In this document: one piece after another, positions 50,036-61,195 of the stretch | How the letters are laid out: the number at the start of each line of letters is the position of its first letter | How positions within the stretch are numbered: the stretch's first letter is position 1 | Assembly: GCF_029227915.1 (NCBI RefSeq) | Contig: NC_079877.1 | Span: forward strand, 24,763,851-24,827,850 | DNA from: Hydractinia symbiolongicarpus | Lineage: Eukaryota; Cnidaria; Hydrozoa; Anthoathecata; Hydractiniidae | DNA length: 64,000 nucleotides | Direction: 5' to 3' | Made by a program: the position numbers and the translations under genes | The notes under the pieces: model-generated | The model's input: only the letters and a program-made list of their open reading frames with translations | Told to the model about the DNA's origin: nothing | Database searches by the model: none

Positions 50036-50403
50036 CTTCCAGATGAGGACTTGTAAACGCAATAAAAATGTAAAGGATTTTTATCTTGATTATACAAGTA
50101 GCTAAAACAATAACGATAAGTGACTTCCCAAAGATCAACAATTCTTGGCCCCTCTTAAACGAGGACTTTTCAAAGCAATAAAGTTGTAAAGGTTTTATAT
50201 TGATTAAGAAATGTCATAGCTATCTAAATAAAACAATAACGATATAGTGACTGCTCAAAGATCAACAATTCTTGGTCCCTCTTAAACGAGGATTTTTCAA
50301 AGCAATGAAGTTGTCAAATCTTGATTAAGAAATGTCGTAGCTATCTAACTAAAACAATAACGATAAGTGACTGCCCAAAGATCAACAATTCTTGGTCCTA
50401 TAG
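50036..50403. repeat. Three-copy tandem repeat of about 123 bp
   Basis: Three imperfect units, each with a GAGGACTT/GAGGATTT start, CAATAAAG-like word, CTATCTAA, AAACAATAACGATA and AGATCAACAATTCTTGG at the end. The last two copies are closest. Not coding. Confidence 0.85.
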
Positions 50404-50637
50404 AGGCAGACAATTTTGCAATAACGGACTGATTATGTCAACTTAAAACATTGCAAATGAGAGTATCATTGTTGTTTGTAATAATTAAGTAAAATGAGTG
50501 ACGTATTATTTTCCAATTTTAAAAACAATTCGAAGTCCCCCCTCCCTAATCTTCTCTAATTGCTGTGGGCCTGTGGCAGTCATTGAAGTCAAGAATTAAT
50601 ATCCCGTTGGCCGGATACATGTGTTTTGGGCTGTATC

Positions 50638-50643
50638 TTTATT
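50638..50643 (-). terminator. Gene D candidate poly(A) signal
   Basis: AATAAA on the minus strand, about 150 nt after the proposed stop codon at 50791-50793. Motif and position only. Confidence 0.4.
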
Positions 50644-50790
50644 CTTTTTTCACTAATAAAAGAAACGTAAAAAACAATGGTAGTTAATTAAAATATATAT
50701 TGTATTAAAAAATTTATAATAAATATTTTAAAACTTCATTGTCTTCTTCTAAATTCTTTCCTTTTGAACTTCTGGATGAATTGTGTTTCT

Positions 50791-52651
50791 TTACAAGACG
50801 AGAACGTCTTCCACGCATGTCTGAAAGAGAACAATGAACGTAAAGTAAAGAAAAACTTATAGCGGATATTGATTTCTCAATTTTTTGGACTTAGATATTG
50901 TCGATTAGAATCATTACAAGAAATTTAACCTTTAAAGTTTAAGTTTCAATACAGAAAGGTAATACTCTTACCCCTTCATCTTTTACAAACAACATGGCGG
51001 AAACTGGTTCAATATTCTTAACGGTCCATTTCACTTCAGGAAGGCCTGGATTGCTTGCTTGGAAGGCAACAATGATTCTTCCTCCTTCTTTAGGGTTTTC
51101 GCGTCCAGTTCTTTTCTCAAGAGTGATAATTGTTTCTAAAAGAGAAACCACGCTTAAATGAACTTTCTGAAGCAAGAGAAACTTTTAACTGAAAATGCAG
51201 CTCTGAGAAGTTTAAATGACGATATTTGAAAACCCTTGTCTGTCTTGTTGCTGGTAAAGACTTACTTGCTGTGTTGATATCAGCAAGTTGGCCATCATTA
51301 TAAACTGCATATTCACTTCCTCTGGCCAATTCTAAGGGATGAGCGTATTGTAGTACGAGTTGCCAACATTTGTCGTCTGGAATAGTTCTGATAATATTGA
51401 CTGTGATAGTGAATGAACCGCCACCACCGCCGCCAAAGACGTTTACAGTTTGAACAATATCGCTGCAATAGAAAATGTCAATATGTGAGAATAACAACAC
51501 ATTATTAAATTAACATTCCCTCTTGAATGCCAAATGTTTTAAAATTTGCAAAGGGTCATAAATACATCACACATGTGGTATTTTGGCTTCAGTTTTAAAA
51601 GATAAAGAATAACCGAGACAACATAGTTTAAATATGTTTTAAATTTCTCGAATTTCACAATTTTTTGCGAAATTAAAAGTCAGTGGAAAACCGTTGTTTA
51701 CGAAATAAAATGCAAATCTTTTAAAAATGATTTTTTCGCAATAAATATGTTTTCTTTCCGAAATTTTCCTTTCCAATAGAAATCTTTTCGACTTTAGGAC
51801 GATTCCTGAAGCGCAGTTAAGAAATCATAAATTCGGGGAACAATTGATTTGTAAAGATGTTTTCGCGACCACAACAAATTTGTAGACTGTATTTTGACCT
51901 GCTAGATTTAAAAGATATAGCATATAATCAAATATCATTAATTCCTTACCTTTGGAAAGCTCCAGCTCTTGGTGGTCTGGTTGGACACTGATTGCAGAAG
52001 GTACCACCACAATCTACACCTTCTTCATCACGATTTTGCTTGTCGTCAAAACATGTGGGTGCAGCAGAAGGAACAGTGTTGAAAACTCTGCAACCAGGTA
52101 GTCTAGGTGCAGTAGCACCACCCTAAAAAGTTAATAGGAAATTTAATGGAAGCTTATGTGGTTGATATCAGAAAACCAGATTCGAAAATTAAAAGATTTG
52201 ATCTTAATGAAGATTTGATTATAAGGATCTTAAAGAATCAACAGCAATATGCAAAAAATTTTATGGCACTTATTTTAAAGAAAATCAAAATAGTAATATT
52301 CCCTGCAAAAGTGTGGTTTCGAAGTGCAGACTCAGTGAACATTGCTCTTCTGCACATATTGCTTCAAGGTTTCTTGCATGATTGATAAAGCTTCAAATTT
52401 TATTATGGATCTGTTAGCACAATATGTGTCATTTACAAGCAAGACCTTTTGCGATGGGAACAGAGGTTAGCAACTACTTACAATAATGTCTTTCATTGAT
52501 GGAGCTTCTTCATTACATATGTCCTTGTTGATGGAATTATCACATGTTAACCTTGGATCACATTCTACATTAATAGGAACATCACGCAGATTATCATCAA
52601 CTGTTCCAATACGGCCATCAAGATGGTAACAAAAGTCTCCTCGACTAGAAC
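50791..52651 (-). CDS. Gene D linker, cysteine motif and CBM2-like domain
   Basis: Exon 52651-52482 contains FCYHLDGRIG and more cysteines. Exon 52122-51950 contains PTCFDDKQNRDEEGVDCGG, a C...DGxxNxxExGxDCGG-type motif common in secreted proteins. Exon 51462-51266 starts with a GGGGGG run and a beta-rich stretch with KCWQLVLQYAHPLELARGSE. Exon 51135-50972 carries VKWTVKNIEP. The pattern of spaced tryptophans resembles cellulose/chitin-binding CBM2 domains. The final exon is chosen by splice phase only and adds nine residues (TCVEDVLVL). Confidence 0.65.
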
Positions 52652-54605
52652 CTAAAGAGAATTAACTTAATTTATATTTCTGAACATTTGTTTCACAATT
52701 TTATAATGTGCTGCATTTGGTGAAGTTATCTGACAAACTTATACTCTGATCTACACGTGCATTCCTAACTTAGGATTGTATTGTTTTAGTTCTGTTAGCT
52801 CATAGACAAATGGATAGAAATTCAACTATTATGGAACTTAGTCATCTTAACACTGAGTTAAGTAAATAGAAATTGACATAGGAAAACTAGAAATACGAGA
52901 AAAAATAAAATAGATTCAATATTTCATTGTTAATTTTTCTAAAGACTTACCAACTTTTAGGAAATGCGTCTCTAATGCAGGTCCACCAGTTCTTAAACAA
53001 GAATATGTTATTGGATTTCTGTTTGAAACGCAGTTGAAACTAGGATTTCCTCCTGTGATGTACAGCTTTGCACAACTGAAATACGGTTCTCCTCCATTAC
53101 CAACCAACATCGCAGTTTGCAGCACATAATATCCTTCGGGAAGATTTGTTGGGATACCAATTGTCGTATCAAATCTTTCAACGTCATATTGGTCTAAAAA
53201 GTATTGTGCTACCTTTTAGTAAAAACATAATATTAAATACTAAATGCCATGTATAAGTTAATCAAATTTTAATAATTAAGGAAAGAAGGTTTTGAATTTC
53301 ATCTATCTCTTTTTCTTCTTCTGTATTTATCTTTTTTTGGCTGTTTTTTTAAGTCATTCAATAGAGGTTAGAACTAATTGGTCCACAGATAGTATGACCT
53401 TGTAATTGTTAAGTAGATCTTTGGATATTATTTAACACATAATCTAAACTACATATTTATTAGTGCTGGGTGTCGGCTCTGTTTCTAAATATCTAATGCG
53501 AATGTTCTTATTTTTATTAAGAGATAAAACGCAGGCACGTATTAGATAAAAAAAAGGTCAGATTACCTTAGATCCGGAAGTGCGTTACCTACCTGATTGA
53601 AATTCACATCCTGGTCTACCATCACAGGGGTGTACGCAGTCACCATTTAAGGTTTTATCAGGACGGGTATCATGCCCGTAACATGCAAATTTCATTACGT
53701 TTTGCTTAAAGGCTTCAGCATTTGCTTCTTGGGCAAGTGGAACGAGAGAAATCCTAACATAACCACCACCGTGATTATTTGAAGTCCACCCAACCTGTAG
53801 AATAAAACGCAATGTTACATCCTTGTTGCACTCGTCAATGCACTTTACAGTCAAAACTAAAGCAAGATGCTCTTTCTATTAACGGCAATAATTTCCTTTC
53901 ATAGATAGAATAGCATGACTATTTAATACAATCAATTTAAATGTTGTGTTCGTAATGCGTTCTGACTACGTAATAAGTTTACCTTCAATCGATCTCCAGC
54001 ATGGACTGTTGTTACAATAGCTGGAAAAACAAAGAGATTACACATTAGTTTAAAGTTATGTAACTGTACGTTTGAGACTTATAGGGTTTAACCATTACAC
54101 AATTATACAGGCAGAGTTGTAACTTAGTTATAGCGAACGCGAAAGGCATGCTTGGATATCTTTTTTGTTCCTGCTTTTAATATAAATGGATGTCATGGTA
54201 AAATATTGTATTGATTGTACGTACGTCATCATATTCATAACCAGAGTTCAGCTAAAAGCAATGATTATATGCAGATTTCTTGCGACAGGGCGCAGCTATA
54301 ACCCCTAGTTTATTTGAAGAGAATATTTTTCTTTTCTTGACAAAACTTGTATGTTTGAAAGATATCATAAAAAAAATTACCATTAGCAACACCGGTTTCA
54401 CAATGTCTGTTTTGTACTCCACCACGTCCAGGCGTAGCAATAAATGAACTAAAGAGAGAAAATAATTTTTTATAATTTTCACTTAAGTTTTTGTTTGTGA
54501 GTTGTGGTTAACAAAGCTTGTGATAAGTACATACGGTGGACAACTCATCCAGGAATGACCAGAAACTAAGGGCAGTACGATCAACCAAATGCCAGTAAAC
54601 CACAT
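50791..54605 (-). CDS. Gene D: secreted lytic polysaccharide monooxygenase-like protein
   Basis: Ten coding exons: 54605-54535, 54448-54381, 54020-53983, 53794-53593, 53193-52951, 52651-52482, 52122-51950, 51462-51266, 51135-50972 and 50820-50791, totalling 1356 nt, about 451 residues. The signal peptide MWFTGIWLIVLPLVSG is followed directly by HSWMSCPP, so cleavage would leave histidine as residue 1, the hallmark of copper monooxygenases (LPMOs). The second copper histidine is probably that of GWTSNNHGGG, about mature residue 51, and the axial tyrosine that of PYFSCAKLYI. Next come a cysteine-rich linker with EEGVDCGGTFCNQC, a glycine run and a beta-rich C-terminal domain (CWQLVLQY, VKWTVKN) that resembles CBM2-type carbohydrate binding. 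Likely role: oxidative cleavage or remodelling of chitin or a similar extracellular polysaccharide, plausibly in the perisarc or in digestion. The exact AA family is not assigned. The last exon is uncertain. Confidence 0.85.
52951..54605 (-). CDS. Gene D monooxygenase domain exons
   Basis: Five exons, 54605-54535 to 53193-52951, form the core of roughly 210 residues. The order signal peptide, His1, AGDRLKVGWTSNNHGGG, then a SCAK strand close to the end follows the general LPMO layout, in which a tryptophan-containing strand leads to the second histidine. Several cysteines (CPP, RHCET, FACYGHD, GDCVHPCDGRPGC, SCAK, FNCVSN, SCLRTGG) suggest a heavily disulphide-bonded extracellular fold. Junction phases are 2, 1, 0, 1 and 1, unlike the all-phase-1 receptor genes. 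Confidence 0.85.
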
Positions 54606-54621
54606 GTTGGAATATGTCTTT

Positions 54622-56103
54622 CTAAATGCTATAATAAACAATAGAAAAGATATCTATTTTACATTTCAAACATTACTTTTTTAACTTTGTAATCAATTTT
54701 TATTAATTTTAAATCCTACTTTCCATATTTTATTTAATTGCATTTAGTATATACTAAATTTTATTGTTTGTAAAAAATGCGGCAGTGTCCTATAATGACT
54801 TTTTCCTATTTTTCCTATTTTCTTGTAACTTTTTCCATGCACATTTTGTATTTAAAACAGGTTTTCCTAATTTTTATCAATGCATATGCTGCAAATTCTT
54901 CCTTATGAGTGTCTATGTGTTGATTCTTAGTTAATAAGGTTCTCCAGTGGCATCAATTGATGAGCAAAATAAAAACAAAAAAAATATTTTTTTTAGACAG
55001 TTTCGTTATCTTGTTTTCTAAGGAACAACAATGTATTACTCATCAGTAAGTTTCTTATCGAAAACTACTAATTGAGTTCTTCATTTAATTCTTCCTAATT
55101 AAGTTAATTAGCCTAATTAAATTACTGGTTTTGTTTTACGAAATCTAATTTAATAGACCGATTGTAATCTTCTAATTGCTATAAACAAGAAAATGTCCTC
55201 CCATTGTCTTACACTAATTTTGTTTACCCATTTACGATGTAGACAAATATTGTCATAGGGAAGTACCGCTTGACCCTAAAAACATGCACAGCTTAAATGC
55301 GGAAAAAGAAGAAAGAAAGATATTCAAAATAGAATATAAAAAGCATTGATCTTCCAACTCTTCAAAGGGTGGTTAATTAGAGCTTTTAAAAACATTTCCT
55401 TTCCGTCCTCTGGAAAATCCTTTCAATTGTCAGACGAGAGAATAGTTAATTACACGCAGTCAAAATGAAAATTTAGCTTTGTTTTTAATTTGAACTGAAA
55501 ATTATATTTTCCGAATGCTTGAACTTTTCTATGTCTTTTTAGTTTTCTTTGTCTCTTCAGTTAGTTATAGCTACCAGGCTAAGTGTTTTAATCTGATAAA
55601 AATTGTATTAAAACGACTCCCATGGCAAATTTTCACAAGAAATATAATTGCGTTTGCAATAAAGAAGAAAATATTGATGTCGTCCAAACTTAATATAGAT
55701 TTGTTTTCGCTCACAGCCTTGCTTTACTCCTTTAACCCTTTAGTGCCTTGGTGAGTACCCCCCACCCACCCACCCCCCCACCCCCCCCCCCCACCCCTGC
55801 CTCCATCCCAGTCTCTTACGTTTCTTAAGTAGATCCATTTAAAATTATCAAAACCTACTTTTTAATTTCAGTACCATCAAATAACAGCCTGAGACGACAT
55901 AGTGATTTGAACACTAAAATTTACTTATTAATAGAGTTATACCTCACAGATCTTTTAAAATTATCTGAAAATCCCAGTTCTTAAACTTTCTGTACTTGTT
56001 GCTCTTAGATACGTAAAAACAGATTTTGTCAAATAATGAACTTCATTGACACAATCGTTATTGGTCTGTTTGTTTGATACTTACTTCAAAAATAAAAACT
56101 TAC
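54622..56103. other. Proposed first intron of gene D
   Basis: AT-rich, with a C-rich low-complexity tract (CCCACCC type) at about 55757-55797. The 79-codon frame at 55515-55754 is on the opposite strand and unsupported. Confidence 0.5.
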
Positions 56104-56140
56104 CTTTTCAATGTTCGCTATGAATCGCGTTCTTCAAAGT
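56104..56140 (-). promoter_or_regulatory. Gene D 5' UTR exon (proposed)
   Basis: A strong donor, AAAAG|GTAAGT (donor at 56103-56102 on the minus strand), closes a short non-coding exon starting roughly 25-30 nt below the TATA box at 56164-56171. It would splice to the acceptor at 54622-54623, leaving 16 nt of 5' UTR before the ATG at 54605. The start base is an estimate. Confidence 0.5.
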
Positions 56141-56163
56141 TAACTTTGGAAAATCAGATTGAG

Positions 56164-56171
56164 CTTTTATA
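56164..56171 (-). promoter_or_regulatory. TATA box of gene D (proposed)
   Basis: TATAAAAG on the minus strand within CCTTATAAAAGCTC, about 25-30 bp upstream of a plausible start site and 60 bp upstream of a clear splice donor. This is the best core promoter in the window. Confidence 0.55.
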
Positions 56172-59100
56172 AGGAGTTAACTATACTATTGCCGGGGGCA
56201 TCGACACCTATAAATGTAAGCGAACAAACCAAAACCACACACTGTCCAACCCCCTGTTTTATTAGTCGGATAATTAAGTGGGAATCATTGTAGATACTTA
56301 ATCAGGATGGACATGACATCCTTTCCTACGTATGTTCGTAGTCGCTTTCGTTTCCTTTTCCGATTGCGAACGACCTATTGTTAAAATTTGATTTGTAATT
56401 TAAAGCAGGGTATAATTATTTGGCAACAATAAACACGGCACGAATCATGCATTAAAACATTCCACGGTTTGTTACCGATTCACCGTTTTTGATATTTGTT
56501 TTAATGTGTCAAATGCACTACTCATGTTCTATTCAGGGTGCTTTATTCAGTTAATGTTATAAAGGGAATTAAAAGATAATTATATATATATCCTTTGGTT
56601 TTCATTTATCGGTCAATATAATCTGGCAATTTAATTAATTGATATTTGATTCGTAGCAGTGTGTGCTGCCTTACTTTTGCGTCAGAAATTCTAAATAAAG
56701 GGGTAGTAAATTTAAAAATGAGGTCATAGGGTAGAAAGGAATTTTAGTCATAAAACAGATATATTTATCAAAATAATAAGTGATATTGTTTTTTTGATAG
56801 AAGTAGTCTCTCTAATAATGTCGGTACTTTGTTCAAAATGATAGCCGAATAGCTACGTCGTGCTGAAGGTACGCGACATGACGAATATCGGAATATGTAT
56901 AAGGGACGAAAATTCGATGACCGAAAAATGTACCACTAGTTTTCAATTAAAGTTGTATGCTAAAGCAGTCGACAACTATTTTTATCCGTACCATGTTTTA
57001 AAATGTTCTTTTCTATGAATTAAAAATACGCCAAAAAAGACCACAGAAATAGCTATGAGCAAAAAATAACGTGATTTTAGGCGCAAAATATTTTTTTAAC
57101 GCAAGAGCTTCTACTACAACATTATAAAATATAATTTCACAGATTAAAAGTTTTAATAATTAGCATTTTTAATTCATTTTTGTAAATATATTAAAAGGGT
57201 GGGCTTTTTTTCTTTCTTTTTTTAAACGTATTTTTTAAGTCACAGAAGCATTATTTAAAAATAGATTACAGAAAGAACAAAAAAGCATTCCAAGTATTTT
57301 ATTTGCGAAACAAACGTTATTAAACTTGATGAAGAAATAATGGCTCCGATAAACTGTAATTGAGATATAAACACAACAGAAGAAAAACACAATGTGATTT
57401 TGGTAGCAATAACATACAAAACATTTAAAATTGCAATGTTGTTTTTGTTTTTTTCTGCCAGCAATGACATAGCAAAATTTTAATTTAGCGGAAATTATTT
57501 TTTATTTTTTATCTTTTACGCGTCGTTACCGTGACGTGACGGTTTAGATTGGATGGCAAACGGAGAAGAAGTCGTTCACTATATTTGATTTCTCACTATT
57601 TCCTGACATCTATCCGATTTTTGATTCATACAGAAAACCCCAAATTTTAATGAGTTATACACCGGAAGAAAGGGAAGTAAATAATTACAATAAAAAGGCT
57701 ATCAGGTTTGTGCCAGCCTTTCAATGACTATATTACTCAAAATCCATTTTCTCTTCTGATGACGAATTACCTTTAGGGTAATCAAGTAATTATAGGTAGA
57801 CTACAGTTGATATAAATCATTCATAATATGATCGATTTAGGAAATTGTCAACCTACCTGATACAGTTAAGTTCTTGTAATTTAGAAATGTAGGAGAAGTA
57901 GGATTTTTAATTCTGGTATGTGGGTAATCAAATTGAATCGTATAAGCGTTTGACTTTGTAAGATGTTTTTCTGGGTGGCTTCTAATTCTATCAAATTTTT
58001 TTGTGAACGAATAAATTCTATTGGATACCCTCGATAAATTCTGATAAGGTTTATTAAGAATGTTTATTTTTGTTTATTTACAGTATTACAAAAACAAAAA
58101 ACAGAAGACTTGTCAGTACTCCCACATCATAAAAAAAGAATTGTTCAAAATACTTATGTTTGTTTAAAGTCAATTTAACGTGGTTGTAGGTATAACAAAT
58201 TTTAAAGTTCTGCATAAATTTAAGATGGCCTAAACAGCTCGAACGTTTAGTAAAATTTAAAAAATTAGAAAAATCGAATCAGCTACGTATCAATACTATG
58301 AATAATGGTTACTTTTTAATAAATCATCTCCATTTTTTATGAACAAGAAAACATCTGTTTTAGCTTATCTGCATGTATTTTCTTAATAATAAAAGACATT
58401 TAAGGCAACTTGTTGAGATGTTGCCATCCTTTAGCCTGTTGATATCAATGACGTTAGTCATCACAATTATTGGATAAAAATAATTGAAAATTCAAAAGGC
58501 AGATGTGAGTAGCACCTAATATCTAAGATTTTCGGAAGTCCAATAACTAGTTAACGGAAAACATGGAGTAAAGATCGTAGCTGTAGCTTTATATGCAAAA
58601 AAAAGAGGTTCTAAAAAGTTTGGGATATGAAGAAGTCCTGCACTTAGGAACAGTATGGTTAAAAAACTAACACAGGGATGGCTATTGTAGTAGATCAAAA
58701 GATATTTTTGAACTTGTCATAAAATGTCTTTGTAAAATATATCACTCTATCTTAACTCTTTTTCCGCTTTTTGATAATTTGATTATTAAAATGTCATCGC
58801 TTCAGAAAATATCCTCGACTTGAATTTTTTAGGCCACCTAAACATTTCATTGACTTTTATTTTAATACTGTATAAAACTTGGGACGTGCAGCCGGCAAAT
58901 AATCCTAGCGATCTCAACGGACAGAATATTTTCTCCTGCATCACGGCTACAAACAATGTTGTTAAGAGGTTCAAGATATAACTGGTACTAATATAACGCT
59001 ATTGGATAGACATGACATAACGTTCTGGCAAATTGTAAAAAAACATGGCATAGAAGTGTTTATGCGCGAGTTATTGTAAAATTTACGGAAAATTAAGTAG

Positions 59101-60143
59101 ATTAATTGCCCACCATGTCATTAAACTCTTACTTGTTTTGCTGGTGTAGACGGACATTAAAAAATTGAAAATTCCTAGTCATGGATCTCAGTTTTCAGCT
59201 CGTCCCATCTCGGAGGAAGAAATAGCGTTTTCTTCCTTCAAGGTCCAATGCAGCTTACTACAAGGCAATGAATTAACTGACAAAAATGTTCATATTTCAA
59301 GGTTTTTCTCTGGATAATGATGGATTCTAAAGGTTTTTTTATTGTCAAATTCATACTTTGTGTGGGAAGTTGGATTTTCTTAACTTGGGCAATAGGCCAA
59401 ATTCGGGGAAAAAGAATACTTAAGACCAAAAGTTAACAAGTTATAAAAGTTACTTTGCTTTTGTAATTTTTTAAAGCATTTGCAGATAATTTTTTCTTCT
59501 AGTGATTAGGATAATTTTGCGTCAGAATATTCGCTATAAGCTTCCGGTTGGAATATTCATCCATTTTTTGTTGTTTTTGCTTACTTTAGTGTGACGTTCG
59601 TCGGTCCTGTGTTATGAAGCGTGCAGTCATTTAAGACACTTCCCTTATTGGTCATATTATCTTCTTCCCTAAAGTAAGCTTTTCTAATCTAGCTTCTTTT
59701 TTAACTAAATTTATCAAGCGTTGTGATCTGTTGTTTAAATTTTGTGCTTGTGTAAGTATACTTAAATTGCACCTAAAAATCCATCATAAATTAATCCTGC
59801 TCGGAGTAGTTCTGATACAGTGATGCTGAAATGGCATGCTCTTTACTATGATAAATTTGAAATAAACTTTTGCCAACTAAAAAGCTATTTAAACTATTTT
59901 ACAATTTTAACTACATTAAAATATATAGAATTTAGGCCATCTATGTTTAAAAGTTCACCCACTGCAAATGTGGTATTTAGGATTTCAATGGCATGTTTTA
60001 CGTTGGTGTTTTATATGGTCATCTTCTTTGTCAGTAATATCTCGAAACAATGATCAATGCAAGGTGCAAATAAACAGAAGTTTGTTGCTTCTTTATTTCT
60101 AAGTATTAGGAACGAGGTTGATACAAAAATAGTATCATCTACT
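56172..60143. other. Gene-free region between divergent genes D and E
   Basis: About 4 kb of AT-rich intergenic DNA. The longest frames (57255-57470, 58516-58698, 59238-59429, 59820-60053) are short, AT-rich and unlike any family I know. No RNA gene or clear repeat was seen. Confidence 0.55.
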
Positions 60144-60262
60144 CACTGCTAACCGGCTTATATGGCAGGCAAGTAAGTTAAAAGAATGCTATACGTATCT
60201 CTGGCCGTGATGTAGCTTAATGTTGCCGGAGGGGTAAGAGTCAGCCATTAGGATAAAGTCCC
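60144..60262 (+). mobile_element. 5'-truncated SINE related to the one at 43.2 kb
   Basis: The stretch from ACTGCTAACCGGC to GTCAGCCATTAGGATAAAGTC matches the 3' body of the minus-strand SINE at 43110-43323 (shared CTGCTAACCGGC, TGGCAGGCAAG-like, CATATCTC-like, GGAGGGG, AGCCATTAGGAT). The tRNA-like head with A and B boxes is absent here. Two copies in opposite orientation 17 kb apart support a dispersed family. Confidence 0.7.
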
Positions 60263-60289
60263 CAAGATATTGAAACTTCCTGTTACCTT

Positions 60290-60416
60290 ATTCCATGAAA
60301 TTAACGAGTCATAAAATTAACGCGGTTTTTCAAAATTCGCGTTAATTTAATGACCGTTAATTAATAGCACTGTTAATTAAAAGACTGTCAATTTCATAAC
60401 TCGTTAATTAAATTCC
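60290..60416. repeat. Nested palindromic element
   Basis: The outer arms, ATTCCATGAAATTAACGAGT near 60290 and the complement of ACTCGTTAATTAAATT at the right, form an imperfect inverted repeat. An inner perfect 11-bp stem, AAATTAACGCG (60314-60324) with CGCGTTAATTT (60338-60348), sits in the left half. TTAAT words recur throughout. It is probably a small MITE or foldback element; no target duplication is clear. Confidence 0.6.
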
Positions 60417-60860
60417 TTTTGGTAACTTTTTTATAATATAAAAGCCTAAAAAACCTAAAAATATTTTTTTTAAAAAAATTTTCTACTATTTCCTGTCCAT
60501 CGGAGAGGAAATAGTAGAAAATAGTACAAATACTATGATCCAAAAATAGTAGAAATACTATGATCCAAGTGGGAAATTAACTAAAAGGCACTTTTTCTTT
60601 AAATTTTTAACATTGTCTTTCCAAACAACAAAAAGTTTTATTTCAAATAAAAAATTGCCTTATAATTGTAAAGACCGCTTTACAACCCTGGATTCGACAA
60701 TTTTTACTTCGTGTGATATCACATATTCTTAATTCGCAATATTTTAATGCATTTTTCAAAACAACCTTGCTCAACCGCGTTAATGAAATGCTTTTCATGA
60801 TCATGTTTTGGCTAATGTATAAGATTGTGTGTTTAAACAGACAGGATTTCTTGTTTATAT

Positions 60861-60924
60861 ATACTAGATGATTATTCGAAAGCATAGAGAAAAAAAATGA
60901 GAGGTTCAAGGAGATGTTCCAGCA
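60861..60924 (+). pseudogene. Duplicate of the gene E first-exon region
   Basis: These 64 bp match 61160-61223 with two or so differences, covering GATTATTCGAAAGCATAGAG and the start codon with the first nine codons (MRGSRRCSS). After 60924 the copy diverges, the hydrophobic anchor is lost and the frame stops after 36 codons. It is either a dead partial duplicate or an alternative first exon, though no good donor is seen. Confidence 0.7.
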
Positions 60925-61195
60925 CTGCAACAACAGTGTATTGTATTTTATTTTTAAAAGTTTACAAATATATTGATTCACTACACGTGCAACACATGTT
61001 TGGGTAAAAGACATTCGTCGCGTTCTAAGGTGTGAACACACGTGAACGATGTTTTCAAAATGGTTTCTCTATTGCTTGGCAACAAATGATTGGTTCGAGG
61101 TATGTTAACACATGCATCCTATCAACACAGTCAGCGAAAATTTTGTTATGTGGCAAAGTATACTGGATGATTATTCGAAAGCATAGAGAAAGAAA

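Noticed and set aside
55757-55797. C-rich tract as a MITE end like that at 48.7 kb
   Set aside because: No TTAA flank, no inverted partner and no terminal motif; it is simple low complexity.
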